DNA of 64,000 bases from Liolophura sinensis (lineage: Eukaryota; Mollusca; Polyplacophora; Chitonida; Chitonidae). The position numbers were made by a program, and so were the translations under genes. This document shows positions 10,432 to 22,738 of the stretch, in pieces. Location: contig NC_088299.1 in NCBI RefSeq assembly GCF_032854445.1, forward strand, positions 12,949,608 to 13,013,607, in the 5' to 3' direction. Position 1 is the stretch's first letter, and every line of letters begins with the position of its first letter. The notes below the pieces were generated by a model that saw only the letters and a program-made list of their open reading frames with translations, was not told where the DNA came from and searched no databases.

Positions 10432-10631
10432 NNNNNNNNNNNNNNNNNNNNNNNNNNNNNNNNNNNNNNNNNNNNNNNNNNNNNNNNNNNNNNNNNNNNN
10501 NNNNNNNNNNNNNNNNNNNNNNNNNNNNNNNNNNNNNNNNNNNNNNNNNNNNNNNNNNNNNNNNNNNNNNNNNNNNNNNNNNNNNNNNNNNNNNNNNNNN
10601 NNNNNNNNNNNNNNNNNNNNNNNNNNNNNNN
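10432..10631. other. Scaffold gap of exactly 200 N
   Basis: The round number indicates a fixed placeholder inserted by a scaffolder and not a measured gap. Duplicated copy A ends at its left edge. Any reading frame drawn across it is meaningless. Confidence 0.99.
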
Positions 10632-12439
10632 GATCTTTGGGTCCCGCCCTGGCTTGTCTGTGTTTGTTGTTTTCTCGGGATTTTTGTGACGGGATCAGGG
10701 AGTTTTAAATAACCACTGAGCGAAAGATCTAATCAACGGAGATGATAGCGTGTAAATTCATAAGCAGTAGTTTCTTGAAGTGTTAATAGTGCTTCAAAAT
10801 GTCAGGTATTACGCCACAGCCCTATGAGCAGCAGGGACGGTAAACAAATGGGAACCACCGTATTGCACATGCTTCTCCGTAGAGCGTGCATGGCCGTCTG
10901 TATTACCTCTACAGAGTGGCTGAGGTAGCCAAGACGGACGCCCGCAAGGTCTGCAGCAAGCAAATCTTGTGCGTGACTTAAGCTAAACAGATTTAAATGA
11001 TTAAATCTGTCAGGTTTTCACTTTGCTTAGACATTCATACTAGGCAAGTCTTCATTTATGCAAAGAAGGATGTTAAAGGGAAGTCTAAAACAGCCAAGGG
11101 TTTCATAACTAAATACAGCTCTGTGAGAATACTTTACAGAGGAGTACAGGTGACATGCAGATTACTGGTCATTCACGGTTACCTTATGCATTCAGGAAAC
11201 ATTTAGATTTTAATACATACATATACTTTAGAATCTGCGAAAAAGTTGAAAGGGATACTTCAATCAAATAAATAAATAAACTGTATAGGTATATAACCGT
11301 GTGACATAACACAGCGCCATTTGAAAGTTTGTGAGGCTGTCTAATACACTCTTGCTCACAGTAAAATAAATGAGATATAAAGAGAGCAATATTAAGGCTG
11401 TATATGAAGGCATGGTCATTCTGCCAAACGGTGTGTGTTAGAGCATGGTGTGTGAGTACAAAGTGGGGGTGTGGGTTGTGAGGGGCGGGGATGGGTGGAA
11501 ATGAGGGAGGGATAGCACAAATACGCTATGTCTAAATTACTCCTCGGTTTTACCAAATTGTATATGCGACCGCTAAGTGTAATTGATAATAGCCCAGACA
11601 TCATTTAATTCGCCGGTATTAATGGACCGAGATTGCGCCATTGTCACCAGACATATTAGTACAAAGGAAGTTACTTAAGATCGGCTCTGTGATAGATCTC
11701 ATTTGGACGGCGCCTGAATCCTGCATTCTGCATTTAATGAATACCGCTTCTTAATACACGATTCAACCGTGTAGTCTTGGACACGCTACAAACCCAATCA
11801 TTGGTTGGAAATTGGTGTTGAATGAATAAATCGATTAGCAGGGAGTCGTTTGTTAGTGTCAGCGTGACCTTTGCAATGACAGCGACCCTTCCACTCATAC
11901 CATCTCTCTAATCAACGAGAAGAAATAATTCCATTTTGGAGGAAATACTAGTACAGCATTAGTTTCAAACGTGCCATCGTCGTTTTTGCCCAATCATCAG
12001 GAGCAGACAACTCCAGTTTGCTACTTGTGCTTCGGGTATAGGACCGCGCCTCGAAGGCGTCGGTTGAAGAAATCTGAGCACACCTAATACTGCTGTAATC
12101 GTTTTCAGAAAGGCTTTGACAAAGTTTGTGACATAAAGAGCAGAGTTTGTGCGAATGCTAAACGTATGACTTACCTTTACTATTCTGATCACGAAATACA
12201 GTAACTCTTCAACCTTTTGGCATGTTTGCTAGGTGTTTATTCAAGCATACTATTCTGAAGTTATTATTCTGAGTTGACTGATAAAATTGCACTTTTCGTG
12301 AAGCCCTGAAACTGGACAATCCAAGCAATGTAGTTTTCTTCCCACAATCAAATTCAAAACGTACATAAATTGCACTGAAATTTGCTCTTTTGTATGCGAA
12401 AGGTTGAGGAATTAGAGTAGCCCCTATTGCGTGTGTTCA
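10632..12439. other. Unassigned sequence after gap
   Basis: No domain, RNA gene or repeat block is recognised. A short AATCAAATAAATAAATAAA stretch at about 11261-11280 may be the tail of a nearly lost Meta-type SINE. This stretch starts a new contig. Confidence 0.5.
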
Positions 12440-12830
12440 GTTTTATACACTGACCTTTTCATCTTTTATCACGCTAGACAAGTAAATTGCACGGAAACCC
12501 TTGACAAATGAATGTTTGTTCGGTTACTCGAGGCACGCGTGCTTTATGATGTGACATTTACTGCGTTTGTACACCCTCCTACATTCTTGCGAGTTAATTT
12601 TCCAACAAAGAAAAGGTAAACAGAAATCTTTCTGACAAATTTAGACAAAATTTGCCAAGGCGCATGATATTATTTTAAGACTGGCCATGCAATATACTAC
12701 AGACAGCGGAGATCCCACGTGACCAGATTATTTGCTCATTGACTTATGGAAGTCGGAACCACACGGTATCATATCCTGTTAGCGCTTACCTATGTAACCA
12801 AGCAAGGCTCTGTTATGCTGGTTTAGATTT
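12440..12830 (+). repeat. Block H, diverged copy
   Basis: The sequence aligns by eye with 33950-34300 in the main array: TCACGCTAGACA, the GCGTGCTTTATGATGTGACA stretch, GGCGCATGATATTAT, then CACACGGTATCATATCCTGT with TAGCGCTTACC. Divergence is high. It is another dispersed part of the macro-repeat family or a separate old repeat. Confidence 0.55.
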
Positions 12831-13658
12831 GATTAGAGTTTCGAGTGATGTCTTGTGAATGTTTTGCTGCGCCACAGCAAATTTGTGCTCTCCGTTCAGA
12901 AAGGAGCTCTTGCAACTATATTGGAAATCGTTCTCCTGTCGCTCATACAAGCCAATTATCAACCTGCTCGCCAGTGACAGATTGTTCTAACAATGATGCG
13001 AGGTCGCCCCTGGTATGCGGTTGGACGATGTTACATAAAAGTTGTAGCCAATGGAAATAGACCAGATAACGAGTACTCGTTACTGCACCAGTAGCTTTTT
13101 TTGAAATACATGAACTAAGAGTTCCTCCCGACAGATCTATAAGGAGTTCGTTTCTGAAAAAAATGTCTTACGAACTGTAAATGACGGCCTTTGTGGAACA
13201 CTTGTTAAAAGAAAATGCAACAAATAATACAACCTTAGTTATTTAGTAAGAGGCTTAAAAGGCCGGAGACTGGCGAGCATAGTACTTAGTAAATTGACTT
13301 TTAATCCGGAATTCTTACCAAGCCCTGAAATACGCTATGTCAGAGAAACTAGAAACACGATGTCGTACCGTGGTGACAAGCAAACACTGGGTTCGGGTGA
13401 CGTAGACAGAAACTGCAGCGTCCTCCGGCTTTACACATTGCTCGCGCCTGATGGGCTAAACCTGATTACATGGTTGCTCTTTCGATTGTCTCCATTTACG
13501 CGATTTGGCGTTGTTTTATATCTTAGTTGCGTAGCATCACCAAAAAACCTTATGCTTTCAAACTTCGAGTGGGACACTTTATAGATGTATACAGACAGTT
13601 GGTCCTTTAAAGAAAGGGTGAACTAATAAATACAGGTATGTGCTTGTCCACCAGTGTA

Positions 13659-13683
13659 TACTCAACAAAAATATAAACGCACT
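13659..13683 (+). repeat. Tc1/mariner-like terminal repeat remnant
   Basis: TACTCAACAAAAATATAAAC followed by GCAC resembles the terminal repeat of a widespread group of Tc1-like elements and their MITEs. No matching inverted end was found within 1 kb, so only a single end remains or the resemblance is chance. Confidence 0.3.
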
Positions 13684-14277
13684 TAGGAAATTTATATGTT
13701 TTCTCTCAGTTTTTAAATAGCCCGAGACCTCGGTCTAAGGTTGGCCTATATATACTGATACGCGGGCACTGCTGGCCATCCTTAGCCGGAGAGCCATGTA
13801 GACCCGATTCCGTTATAATGCTTACAAAGTTCCGATGCATGCGCGTTAGGTTCGTCCTAAGTACACATAAAGCACGGCAATTCTGAGAGTTGAAATATTT
13901 TCTCACATTTTGCCACAATCGCTCTTTGCCTTCATGTCACCATTCTCCTGTAAACTTTAGCCGAAGTCGAAAATGGGCCCATATTTAGCAGGTCCTCCAG
14001 GCGCTGCCTTGTTATCTGGGTCAGCGAGGTGCGCATGTGCAGCATTCGATTTCACGGAAATTGAATGGAACGGATGCAGAAGATGCCGCCCCCCCGCCCT
14101 CCCTCTACTTTTCACCGCAAACTTAATTTGAGAGTTCGCACAAGGTATGGGGTCCGTCATTTTGCTCCATAGCCTTCAGTCAGTTGCAAATTCGTGTCTC
14201 TGCAGTCACATGGCTTTCAGTCTGTCAAAACTGACAGCCAGCTGATCAAAACATAGTGGCGTCGTGAAAGGTCAACC

Positions 14278-14337
14278 ATGCATGTGCTGGAGGAACAACG
14301 CGATTTGCTTGACGCGATTTCAACACGACATGCGAGT
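14278..14337 (+). CDS. Candidate first coding exon, unidentified
   Basis: An ATG with A at -3 starts 20 codons (MHVLEEQRDLLDAISTRHAS) that end exactly at a GTAAGT consensus donor (14338-14343). The preceding 500 bp are more GC- and CpG-rich than the surroundings, as expected for a promoter. No downstream partner exon was identified; its phase 0 end does not fit the THAP exon at 16629. Confidence 0.22.
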
Positions 14338-14914
14338 GTAAGTCACAACTGTAATTATCTTGGATTTACTGGCCGTAAAGGCTACGAAATGTGGATAAAA
14401 TTGGCAGGGAACCTGGAAAGACTCCTCGGCTATGAATCTACGCCTCGTCCCATTTTAAAAGATCACAGCCGAGATCCTTGGCTAAGTATTAAATAACGCG
14501 TTGTGATGTTCAAAAGCGAAGTAAAGAAAGTGAGAGTTGGTCAAATAACGCCGTAAAGGTATTTTCCTAACTCGAGTTTGGTCTTAATTTTCTGGTAAAG
14601 GCGGCCTTTAGATGAGTTTCTAATATCTGCTGCTAAGTTTTTAATAAACTGATCGCGTAACACATTGTATTAGCCATTTGTTATTGGGAAATAACTGACT
14701 AGTCCAGACATTAGATTGTCCTAAATTGTATAATTTAACTTGCTTTACACAGGTGTATTTAGATGGACGTTGGAGTAGTATTCGATACAGAATGCTACTT
14801 AATTTCTTTTTGGTTGAAACTAATGCTTTTGTCCAGTAGCCCGATCACACGAGTTTTGATAGTTAAGTCGACAGGATATCTACCTAATTCACAATATATA
14901 CTATAATTAGCAGT

Positions 14915-15261
14915 AGATTTTCCTCAGCCTCAGTAAAAGTTTAAAAAATTTTAGTTCAGCCGCAACAATGTAGTTTTATGTTATCCACTCTCACACTTCA
15001 CAGCCATATAACAACACAGGCATGGCAATTTGATCAGATAATTCTGTAATACATTCCAATGGTAGATCTAAATTATGTGTTTTTTAACAGGAAATCCAAA
15101 GCCTTTGCTGCTGATAGATCATTTGGCTTCATACAAAACCTAAAATTCCGGTTATAACTGAAAAAAAATCCTAAGTATTTAATTTTTTTAAGACATCGAG
15201 TAGTACTTTTTATACAGCCAAATATTTTTTTGTCTTTTCCTTGTTTATTTCAACTTTATAT

Positions 15262-15295
<34 letters not shown>

Positions 15296-15304
15296 ATATA
15301 TATA

Positions 15305-15344
<40 letters not shown>

Positions 15345-15610
15345 TATCAAATGCTTTACTTAAATCGACAGAAGCACAAAACAGTTTCTTTTTTCTACGT
15401 TTAATAAGTTCAGTCATACTATAAAGATTAAATGTACGACTCAATACGGAATAACCTTTGCGGAAACCCATTTTGGCTTCGGACAAAAGGCCTATGTTCA
15501 TGCTGGGTGAAGTTATTGTCTGTACTTATCTGGGTTATTTATATCCCCTTTATTTTTATAGATAGCTTTTTTCACTCCAGATAACCAGGTTTCCGGTATT
15601 TTAGACATTC
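14915..15610 (-). pseudogene. Non-LTR retrotransposon reverse transcriptase relic
   Basis: On the - strand fragments of an RT are readable: KIPETWLSGVKKAIYKNKGD at about 15600-15540, then GLLSEAKMGFRKGYSVLSRT, and KKLFCASVDLSKAFDTI (motif A, FxDLSKAFD) at 15350-15490. A TA microsatellite replaces the middle of the domain. The C-terminal part with LPLECITELSDQIAMPVLLY-GCEV follows at 15000-15090. Catalytic motif C and several hundred residues are missing, and frameshifts and stops are present. Both ends are truncated, so this is a dead fragment. Confidence 0.8.
15256..15342. repeat. (TA)n microsatellite
   Basis: It is about 85 bp of almost pure TA with a few AA/TT interruptions, replacing part of the RT relic. 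Repetitive Tyr-Ile reading frames across it are artefacts. Confidence 0.95.
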
Positions 15611-16474
15611 GTGTTCACCGACAGATCAGTACTGCATGCGTTTGGAGAAAAATCGTCCGATTCCTCAATATGGTTCTCACCCCTCCTGGAATCACAGTTT
15701 TTGATATAGAAAGAGCACATGTATCCAAAAATATGGAAGGCTTTTTTTCTTTGTTTTGTTAAGATTGTTAACATATTTACAATATAAATATGTAATCTCA
15801 ATTTGTTTGTCTATCAGATCCTTTAAGGACTGGCGTATGAAATCCACTTCCTCTAAGTTTATATATTCTCGAGATGTGTATATTTTGCATCGCCCCATTT
15901 TCCTGTAGAAGCAGTAACATTTTTTGATTCATGACTTTGATTTCAAAAGACAAGGGAAAGTGAGAGTGAGCATCATAGAATAAATTATCAGAATTCATGT
16001 ATCTCGAATTCCGTCAACATTTGTAAACCACCAAAGGTTGAGATCAGACAGTCTATGACGCTTACTCCCATGCGAGTAGTCTTCCCTACTCCCCTATCTT
16101 ACCAATCCTACCGTTACAGATATTCTATTGTTAAATTTTCACAACTTTAGTAACAATACACACATATAGAGTGTGTCCAGCGCTAGCATCACGAAGAGCG
16201 TGAATTGACCACTCTGTTTTCACGCTGCCATAGTTCCTGGATTATTGTCTCAAAACGTGAAAATCTGGTACAAAATGGAAAATGAATACTTAAAGGAATA
16301 CTGTCAATAATTTCTGTATTTGTGCCCCCAGATTGTTTAAAAAGTTCATACTGATAGTATTTGGGCCCTTTTAACCATACACGGCCCGTGGGTAGTCGTT
16401 TTGGCGGCAGCCGGCGAAGAAGACCGCTTGGCTGAATATGCATATTGTAAATTTCAAAGCGAGGCTGCCGAGTC

Positions 16475-16486
16475 GGTGACGTCACC
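16475..16486. promoter_or_regulatory. CRE palindrome upstream of THAP exon, copy B
   Basis: GGTGACGTCACC is identical to 841-852, here about 140 bp before the THAP exon. Confidence 0.4.
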
Positions 16487-16628
16487 GTAAGAAGGTGCTG
16501 GCTCGATACGTGCATAAATCACAGTAGAAAGCTGTAAACATGTGACAAAGAAAGCATTCATTTTGACCCGAATTTGCTGTTGCTTGACAAATTCTTCAGA
16601 ATTAGTCATGCCTTACGGAGGCTTACAG

Positions 16629-17930
16629 ATGCAGTAGTCAGCTGGTCAAGGGAGGTGGAATTTCTTTCTTTGCCTTCCAAAGGGACCCTGCCAAGAGGAA
16701 AATCTGGCTTCATCACTGTAAGAGGAAATTTGATCTCAAGTACCACCGCAAATTTTGCAGCAGGCATTTCTCCAAATGCATGTTTGATCGAGACCCAGAG
16801 AAGTTGGCGAGCTTGGGGTATGAAAATGCACGAAAGTCCTTTGTCTGGGGCATCAAAACAACAACAACAACCTGTTCGTCCTTTCAACACACCCCACAGA
16901 AGCTTTCACAAAGCGTAATCGGAAGAGGGTAAGCGTCAAAATGATTTCTTGAATATTGTGATAAAAAGAGGATTTTCCCCAGTTAATTCTTTTAACAATA
17001 ACAAATGTTAAAAAGGGAAAGGCTGAAAGCAAATATTGTGTATATAATATATATGCGTATTGTATGTAGCCAATCCAATTACCAATTGAAATGTTATTTC
17101 TAATATCTAAGAATTCTGCGGCTTGTCTGGTAAGCTATATGCATTTTAGAATGATGCTTTAGTCTAGAGCAGTATAACTGCAGCTGGAAATATTAAAACT
17201 ATTAAAAGTTAGTTACATCATGGAATATAAAATTCGTTTTATAGAGAAACAATAGTTCTCAGACTCCCTGGGTGAGGCCCGTTCATTTCCACCTATTACC
17301 TTACTGCTGTCATGTAAGGGGGATACTTTTTAATGCAGTTCAACATGAATTAGTAAGTATTAGTTCATAATTATTATCATTTTTATATATAATGTATTTA
17401 AACACTTTTTTCGCCATGTGGACAGTAGATGAACTCATGGAGGAATTTGAAAAAGACGAGGAGAATGCTGATTCTGAGACATCTGAAGAGAACTGCCCTT
17501 TACCTTCAGAAGCTGACAGCTTTCAAATCTAAGAGGTGACTGTCTTTCATGACTTGTATAAATTAGATGTAAAGCTTATTTTTACTACTTGGCCAAATAC
17601 TTGAATAAATGTCAAACTCTCTGAACATTTCAGTAAATTACAAGTACACGTATTATTTAAGTTTATTTTTTCCTCTTGACTAATTTTGTATCTTGATCGG
17701 CCTGCACTAAATTCTACCAAAACTGTATCTCACATGAATAGCTGCAAAAATTAAAACAAATACATATTGGAAATAACAATTTGAATTGTTTACCTATTTC
17801 TTCTAGGACACTGAGGATCCAAGTAAAGCCGCAAGTGCGAATTGTCGGGATCCAGTGTGATTTATTGAAAGGCACACCGGTTGCAAAGCCACCTTCAAGA
17901 GATTGTGTACTTCTTAGAATTTCATGTTGA
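16629..17930 (+). CDS. THAP-domain protein, copy B (exons 16629-16928 and 17807-17930)
   Basis: THAP proteins bind DNA through a C2CH zinc finger and act as nuclear regulators or derive from P-type transposases. Exon 16629-16928 follows a TTACAG acceptor, and its 99 complete codons begin CSSQLVKGGGISFFAFQRDP. Tryptophan 26, KRKFDLKYHRKFCSRHFSKC (C-x2-H) and MFDRDPEKL match the THAP fold; the usual AVPTIF-like box is not obvious. The exon ends AGAGG|GTAAGC in phase 2. Exon 17807-17930 follows TTTCTTCTAG, completes the split Gly codon and stays open for 40 codons (TLRIQVKPQVRIVGIQCDLL and on) to TGA. The matching phase supports the join; a VGxQ-type motif after the domain is common in THAP proteins. 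AATAAA signals lie at 18141 and 18283. The first exon, expected to supply the ATG and first cysteine, was not found, so the protein is incomplete at its N-terminus. Confidence 0.72.
17416..17532 (+). CDS. Small acidic ORF in THAP intron, copy B
   Basis: This 38-codon frame starts MWTVDELMEEFEKDEENADS and is rich in Glu, Asp and Ser. It is open here but stopped at codon 15 in copy A. It could be an alternative exon of the THAP gene, though its acceptor phase differs, or a chance ORF. No family is recognised. Confidence 0.25.
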   Translation: MWTVDELMEEFEKDEENADSETSEENCPLPSEADSFQI

Positions 17931-18477
17931 TGATTGTTCTATATATTGCGTTCAGTCTTATCTTGTGTATACAAATTCACATGTTTCCTTATTTATCAAC
18001 ACCAGAAAATCAGGGCATTGCTGATTTTAGTGATTTTACTTCTTACACGTAAGCCTCGAGAAAAAAGCTTTTGTTATTACATATGTTGCAGTTTGATGCA
18101 ATTTTTGTATAGCAAATCAAGTTATATACTTTGCATGATAAATAAATTTGTTGTATTTTGTATAATTGATTATGCATGTATCAGAAGTAAGTCTCGTGAT
18201 AATATTTGCCTCATTCTCCATGTTTTTTTATTTTTCTTTTCTGATACAAACGTTGGTAACTAGATGTAAATCTTGAAATGCAAATAAACTGCACCGAAGT
18301 CAGATTGTTAGTCTACATTGATACAACCAAGTGTGACTGAATAATTTTACCTGCAGCTCCGACATTAAATCATGCTGGCTTCAATTCATTTCTAGGTGTT
18401 TGTTTTCTTGTCTAGTACACGTATTTACATGTGACACATACGTAACGGTATTAAATTCGAAATTAAATCCATGCCAC

Positions 18478-18708
18478 TTATTTGTGTGGTGGATCATTGT
18501 CAACGGGGGGTCCATAGTCTTCCAAAAACTCATAAGTGGATGTCATTATGACATGTCTGTTCGTAGAGTTGACAATGAAGTCTTCGTGCTCGGAGATGCA
18601 AGCTAGGTCTAGCTGCTCTTCGTCTATCATTTCTATAGTCCTCTGTTGTGTCTTCAACAGAGGCACTCTACATTAGTTGGCATAAGGACACAGTTCTCAC
18701 AATCACAC
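18478..18708 (-). pseudogene. P2X7 C-terminal-domain-like exon, copy B (frameshifted, Cys lost)
   Basis: It matches 4737-4967: the same TTTTCAG acceptor (18709-18711), the same cysteine-rich CDCENCVLMPTNVECLC start, the same missing base after it and the same TAA end. One difference matters: the conserved cysteine in FIVNC of copy A is serine here (FIVNS), removing a presumed zinc ligand of the domain. The domain normally lies in the cytosol, where it binds zinc and nucleotides in P2X7. The exon is isolated in the window. Confidence 0.68.
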
Positions 18709-19281
18709 CTGAAAATAACAATATAGATTTGATGTTGAGAGAGGACCATGTATGGGCCGGTAGATTCTTGATATGGTGAGAAAGTTAATTCTAAGTCTCA
18801 GCTGACGTAAAATATTTGTTCTTGTAAAATATGCATCTTGATAAATTTTGACCTGCAAATTGTTGACTCAATTTGACGTGAATCTAAAAAGACTGAATCT
18901 TTTTATTTAATCGTGATATTCGAGGCCGTGGATTTAGGGAACTGTATCCGCTTGAGGCAGCGACAATCCGGCGACGAGGTGATAGATAACATGAGATGAG
19001 AAGGACTAGGAAGATAAACAACACTGGGAATATTTTGAGAGCTACGGCTTATAATAACCAGAAATTACAGCATGCTTACTACAGAACAATCTGCACAGCA
19101 TGTGTAAATTATGGACGTTAACGAAACCTAGTTTTGGATTTATGATGCCGTGATTCAGAGGTCTGTATTAACACCCATTTTATTTTGACAATGTTTTCAC
19201 CGCCGTGTCTGTGTGAGCAAAGCATGTGTTGGCACGAGTAAAATCGCTAATGCTGGGATGGCCGCGATAGCAATGAAATTT

Positions 19282-19369
19282 ACTTATTTATTTGATTGGC
19301 GATTTAAACCATACTCAAGAATATTTTATTTATACTACGGCGACCACCATTACAGTGCTAGGAAATCGC
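19282..19369 (-). mobile_element. Meta-type SINE 3' fragment, copy B
   Basis: It is the counterpart of 5537-5624 with the same truncation point, so it was present before the two block copies separated. Confidence 0.75.
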
Positions 19370-19697
19370 AAAATAGCAAGGAATTAACTGACATAAAATG
19401 TTGTTACCAGCTCATGTTGTCGGTCCGTAAATCTTTTGGTTTCTGACAGCTGTCGCCGTGGTCAGACTCGCTGTCAGATGAATGAGGGGAGCGGTTTACT
19501 GGGCTGATTTCATGGGTTCCACGCGCTGAATCGGTTCGTATAGAATCATACATGCACGGGTCGAAAAGTGGCATACACACTGGAATTTTCAGTATGTCTG
19601 TTTAACAGTTTGACATGATTTTATTTTGGTATTGTCTCGTCAAAGCTTTGATATGATATAAGTGAACAGTGTTGTTCATTATGGCCAGTTCTTACAG

Positions 19698-19806
19698 TAA
19701 CGTCAGCGGGATCACGTGATGGGCACCTCATTAACTCGGCTCTAGCTGACAGCTAACTGTCGGGAGAGGCGATTGTCGCCGCCGGAAGTGTGCGAGGCGG
19801 TAAACA
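19698..19806. promoter_or_regulatory. Promoter-like motif cluster, copy B
   Basis: E-box CACGTG, ETS CCGGAAGT (19782-19789) and forkhead GTAAACA (19800-19806) are kept, but the CRE of copy A reads TAACGTCA here, which breaks the palindrome. The target gene is unknown. Confidence 0.35.
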
Positions 19807-20164
19807 AACATGCAGACTCGTTATAATGAGGGCTTATGGGGTAATTATTAAATAAATACTGATGATCATAAGATGTTGACAGTATTCCTTGAACCCTAAT
19901 TGTTGATTGAACACGTTATTTAATACTGAGAGAAAACGATATTAACTAATTTTTGTTGGGTATCATTTTAGGATATACTAACGATATGGACACCAGGTTC
20001 ATGTTTTGGCTTCATTTACACTTTCAATGGTATAAGACCATTGTCCATGCATATTTACTATATTTGGAAACTTATGAAATATACAGCTTGACAAAATATA
20101 AACAAAACTGTTACTCGTGTTAAGCACTAAAAATGTCCAGTCAACGATAGACTTGGTTGATTAC

Positions 20165-20373
20165 CTGATTGGTGTTTTACGCCGTACTCAAGGATATTTC
20201 ACTTATACGACAGCATCATGGTAAGAGGAAATCGGGCAGGGCCCGGAGGGATACAAAACTACCATCCGCAGGTTGTTGCTAGAAATTCTCACGTGCCGCC
20301 AGGTAGGAAGCCAGCATTAGCCCCAGTTGAACCCACAGCGACGGCATTGGTGGGAGGCTTCTGGGTTATTGCC
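20165..20373 (-). mobile_element. Meta-type SINE, partial, copy B
   Basis: It is the counterpart of 6418-6624, with small indels in G and A runs. Confidence 0.85.
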
Positions 20374-20379
20374 AACCTC

Positions 20380-22215
20380 GATGATAAAAATACACCCTGA
20401 TTTCATGTGTCAGCTGGATTGTAAGCGGCGCATGTTACCTCTTGCCCACGTGGCACAAAGTAAATGTAATGAAGATTACGCTGAATTTATGGCTGCAAAT
20501 GTTTGATTTTTTCTTCCATTTACAGAAATATGATGCATAAATGAACATAATACTTCGAAATAGTTTACCACATTCTATGTAGAAATCATGTATACGGAAA
20601 TAATGTTACTCCATGTGATCATAGTATAATTATTATGGACTTCCTCCTGGAAGAGGCCTTACACTGGTGAAATCCACTTTTCGCGTGACTGATGTCTCTT
20701 ATAAAACAAACGTATGAAACACAACACAGTTGTTCTCCTTGTTGTATTGTAACTGAAACGTTCCCTTGTTCATTTGCATGAACAAACTTTACACCACACG
20801 ACTACGCCGCAGTGGGGCGATTTCCCTTCTAGTTGCTAGGGGTCATTTGCCCTCTGTGAATGATAAATCAGTAAAAATATGCCCTAGTATTCAAGAACTA
20901 CACGGTTTTCTTACTGCTTATGATGTTTTTTCTTGTAGAATAGATTCCCCACTTGGCGCTGAATAAGCGAAGAATACGCCAGAGACACATTGATAGTAGA
21001 TTAACACTGAAAGTGGCCAAAACACTCTTCATTACAATGTGATGACTGATTATTTTGCCGAGTGTGAAAAGGGGCATTCGTTGTTGAGGGACTTCCTTTC
21101 AAGTTCAGTCCCAATTATTCAGAAGTTTCTCTGTTATTTAGGCAAACAACTTATTACTAAACTGTTAGATCTGTTTGGTATGTAGCTGTTGCGCGCGTCT
21201 GACCACCTGTGCTTTATTCTGTGACCATTGATGTATACCCACGTTTTTGACGGTGCATTGTATGCATGAACTCCCTGAAAATTCGACTCATTTGAACACT
21301 TTATTCAGGATCTTGTCAACTACGAATAACGACATAATTCATTGCGGATGAGGGGTTGTAATGAATAGACAGAAATGACTCAAATGGGACAATTGTTGAG
21401 AAATCGATCTGATCTCTTGATTACCCCCACGCAGCATTGTCCTTATCCATTATGTAGTCAGTCTGGATACTCAAGGAAATACCGTCCGTTAAACAGTATT
21501 AATTGTTCCATGATGTACAGAAGATAGACTTTTAGCACAGCTACTTGGTTTATTCACTCAGTTGTTATGAAAACAATATATATATTTAATCAGTGTTTAT
21601 ATATAGTGGAGATTGCGTTAGCAAATATTGGAAATGGACATAGGTTATTTTAATTTACACCAAGAATTACACATAGGACGGTATATTACTAGGTATCTGT
21701 ATTTCCTCATGTTCGTTTACCACTTGACCCTTATCTGCAACCCGGATGTCATCCTTTTTACAGTGTAGTAGTGAAAGTCCAACAAACGCACAAGCGTTGA
21801 GTGTAACACCGTCTTATTATATTATGTTTTTTATGCATTGTCTTTTTAACGTTTTTAGGTTGAATAATGTGCGGATATTACTTAATCTGTTTTGTCATGT
21901 GGGAGTATATATATATATATCACATTTTTGTGTACGACACTGACTAAATGTTCCTGCAGCTGCTGGTACGGTAGAGGTGAATAGTAGGTAGACAGTAATT
22001 AATAATTTACCACAACATCCACGAGACGTATATTGTTTTGCCGGATGCGATAAGCTGTAAATATTGGTCAAGGTGACACAGTTAACTAATGAAGACAACT
22101 GACAAATTTTCCCACCAGATATGAATCCTGTTTTGTGTCGACGCATAGGCATTAAGGATTTTCGGTGCCTGGCGTTCTGTCGTGACAAGCAAACCGAATT
22201 GACTTGACGTCTTTA
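20380..22215. other. Unassigned sequence, copy B
   Basis: It corresponds to 6630-8470. No gene, RNA or repeat block is recognised. Confidence 0.5.
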
Positions 22216-22599
22216 CCTTTGCCGTGAACCGTTTTTTCTGATGAGTGACATCTTAGGAAGTTAAGATTTGATTGTTCAAACAAATGTTCTATAGGGACTA
22301 GCTGTCCTTCCATCATTTCGCAGTCCACGTAAACGATGTACACGTCTTGACGAGAGAGAAGTTTTGAGCGAACTGGACACAAAGTACACCCCAGTTGTGA
22401 CCAATGATTAAAAAACCGCTAGTATTTAGTATTTCGTTCAGTTATCTCCCAAAATAACTGTGTAAATGACACACTTTGGTGTGAATTTACTGAAGACGAA
22501 AACTTTTCTTGGATTTCATCCACCAGTCTTATACTTTGACACAAGTATGCCTACCTCAATTTTCCTTGCTGGCAGGTCTGATGCACAGTAAATATGTAC

Positions 22600-22738
22600 C
22601 TCTCCGGCCGAACGTGGGAAGGTCTTCACTTAACCTGCGGATGGTGCTGCCCGGTTTCCTCCCACCATAATGCTGGTCGCCTTATAAGTGAAGTGCTCCA
22701 ATCAAAAACACCAATCAAATAAATAAATAAATAAATAA
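22600..22738 (+). mobile_element. Meta-type SINE 3' half, copy B
   Basis: It is the counterpart of 8850-8992 with the same (AAAT)n tail. Confidence 0.85.

Noticed and set aside
10359-10712. 117-codon frame across the gap
   Set aside because: It consists largely of unknown residues from the 200 N placeholder.
13659-14280. Complete Tc1-like MITE starting at 13659
   Set aside because: Only the left terminal motif is seen; no inverted partner or TA-flanked right end was found.
15256-15501. Long frames rich in Tyr-Ile on both strands
   Set aside because: They come from the TA microsatellite; only the flanking RT residues are meaningful.
16189-16515. 108-codon frame on the - strand upstream of the THAP exon
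   Set aside because: No family is recognised, copy A has a one-base shift in it, and no splice sites fit. It may be part of an old retroelement, but the evidence is too thin.
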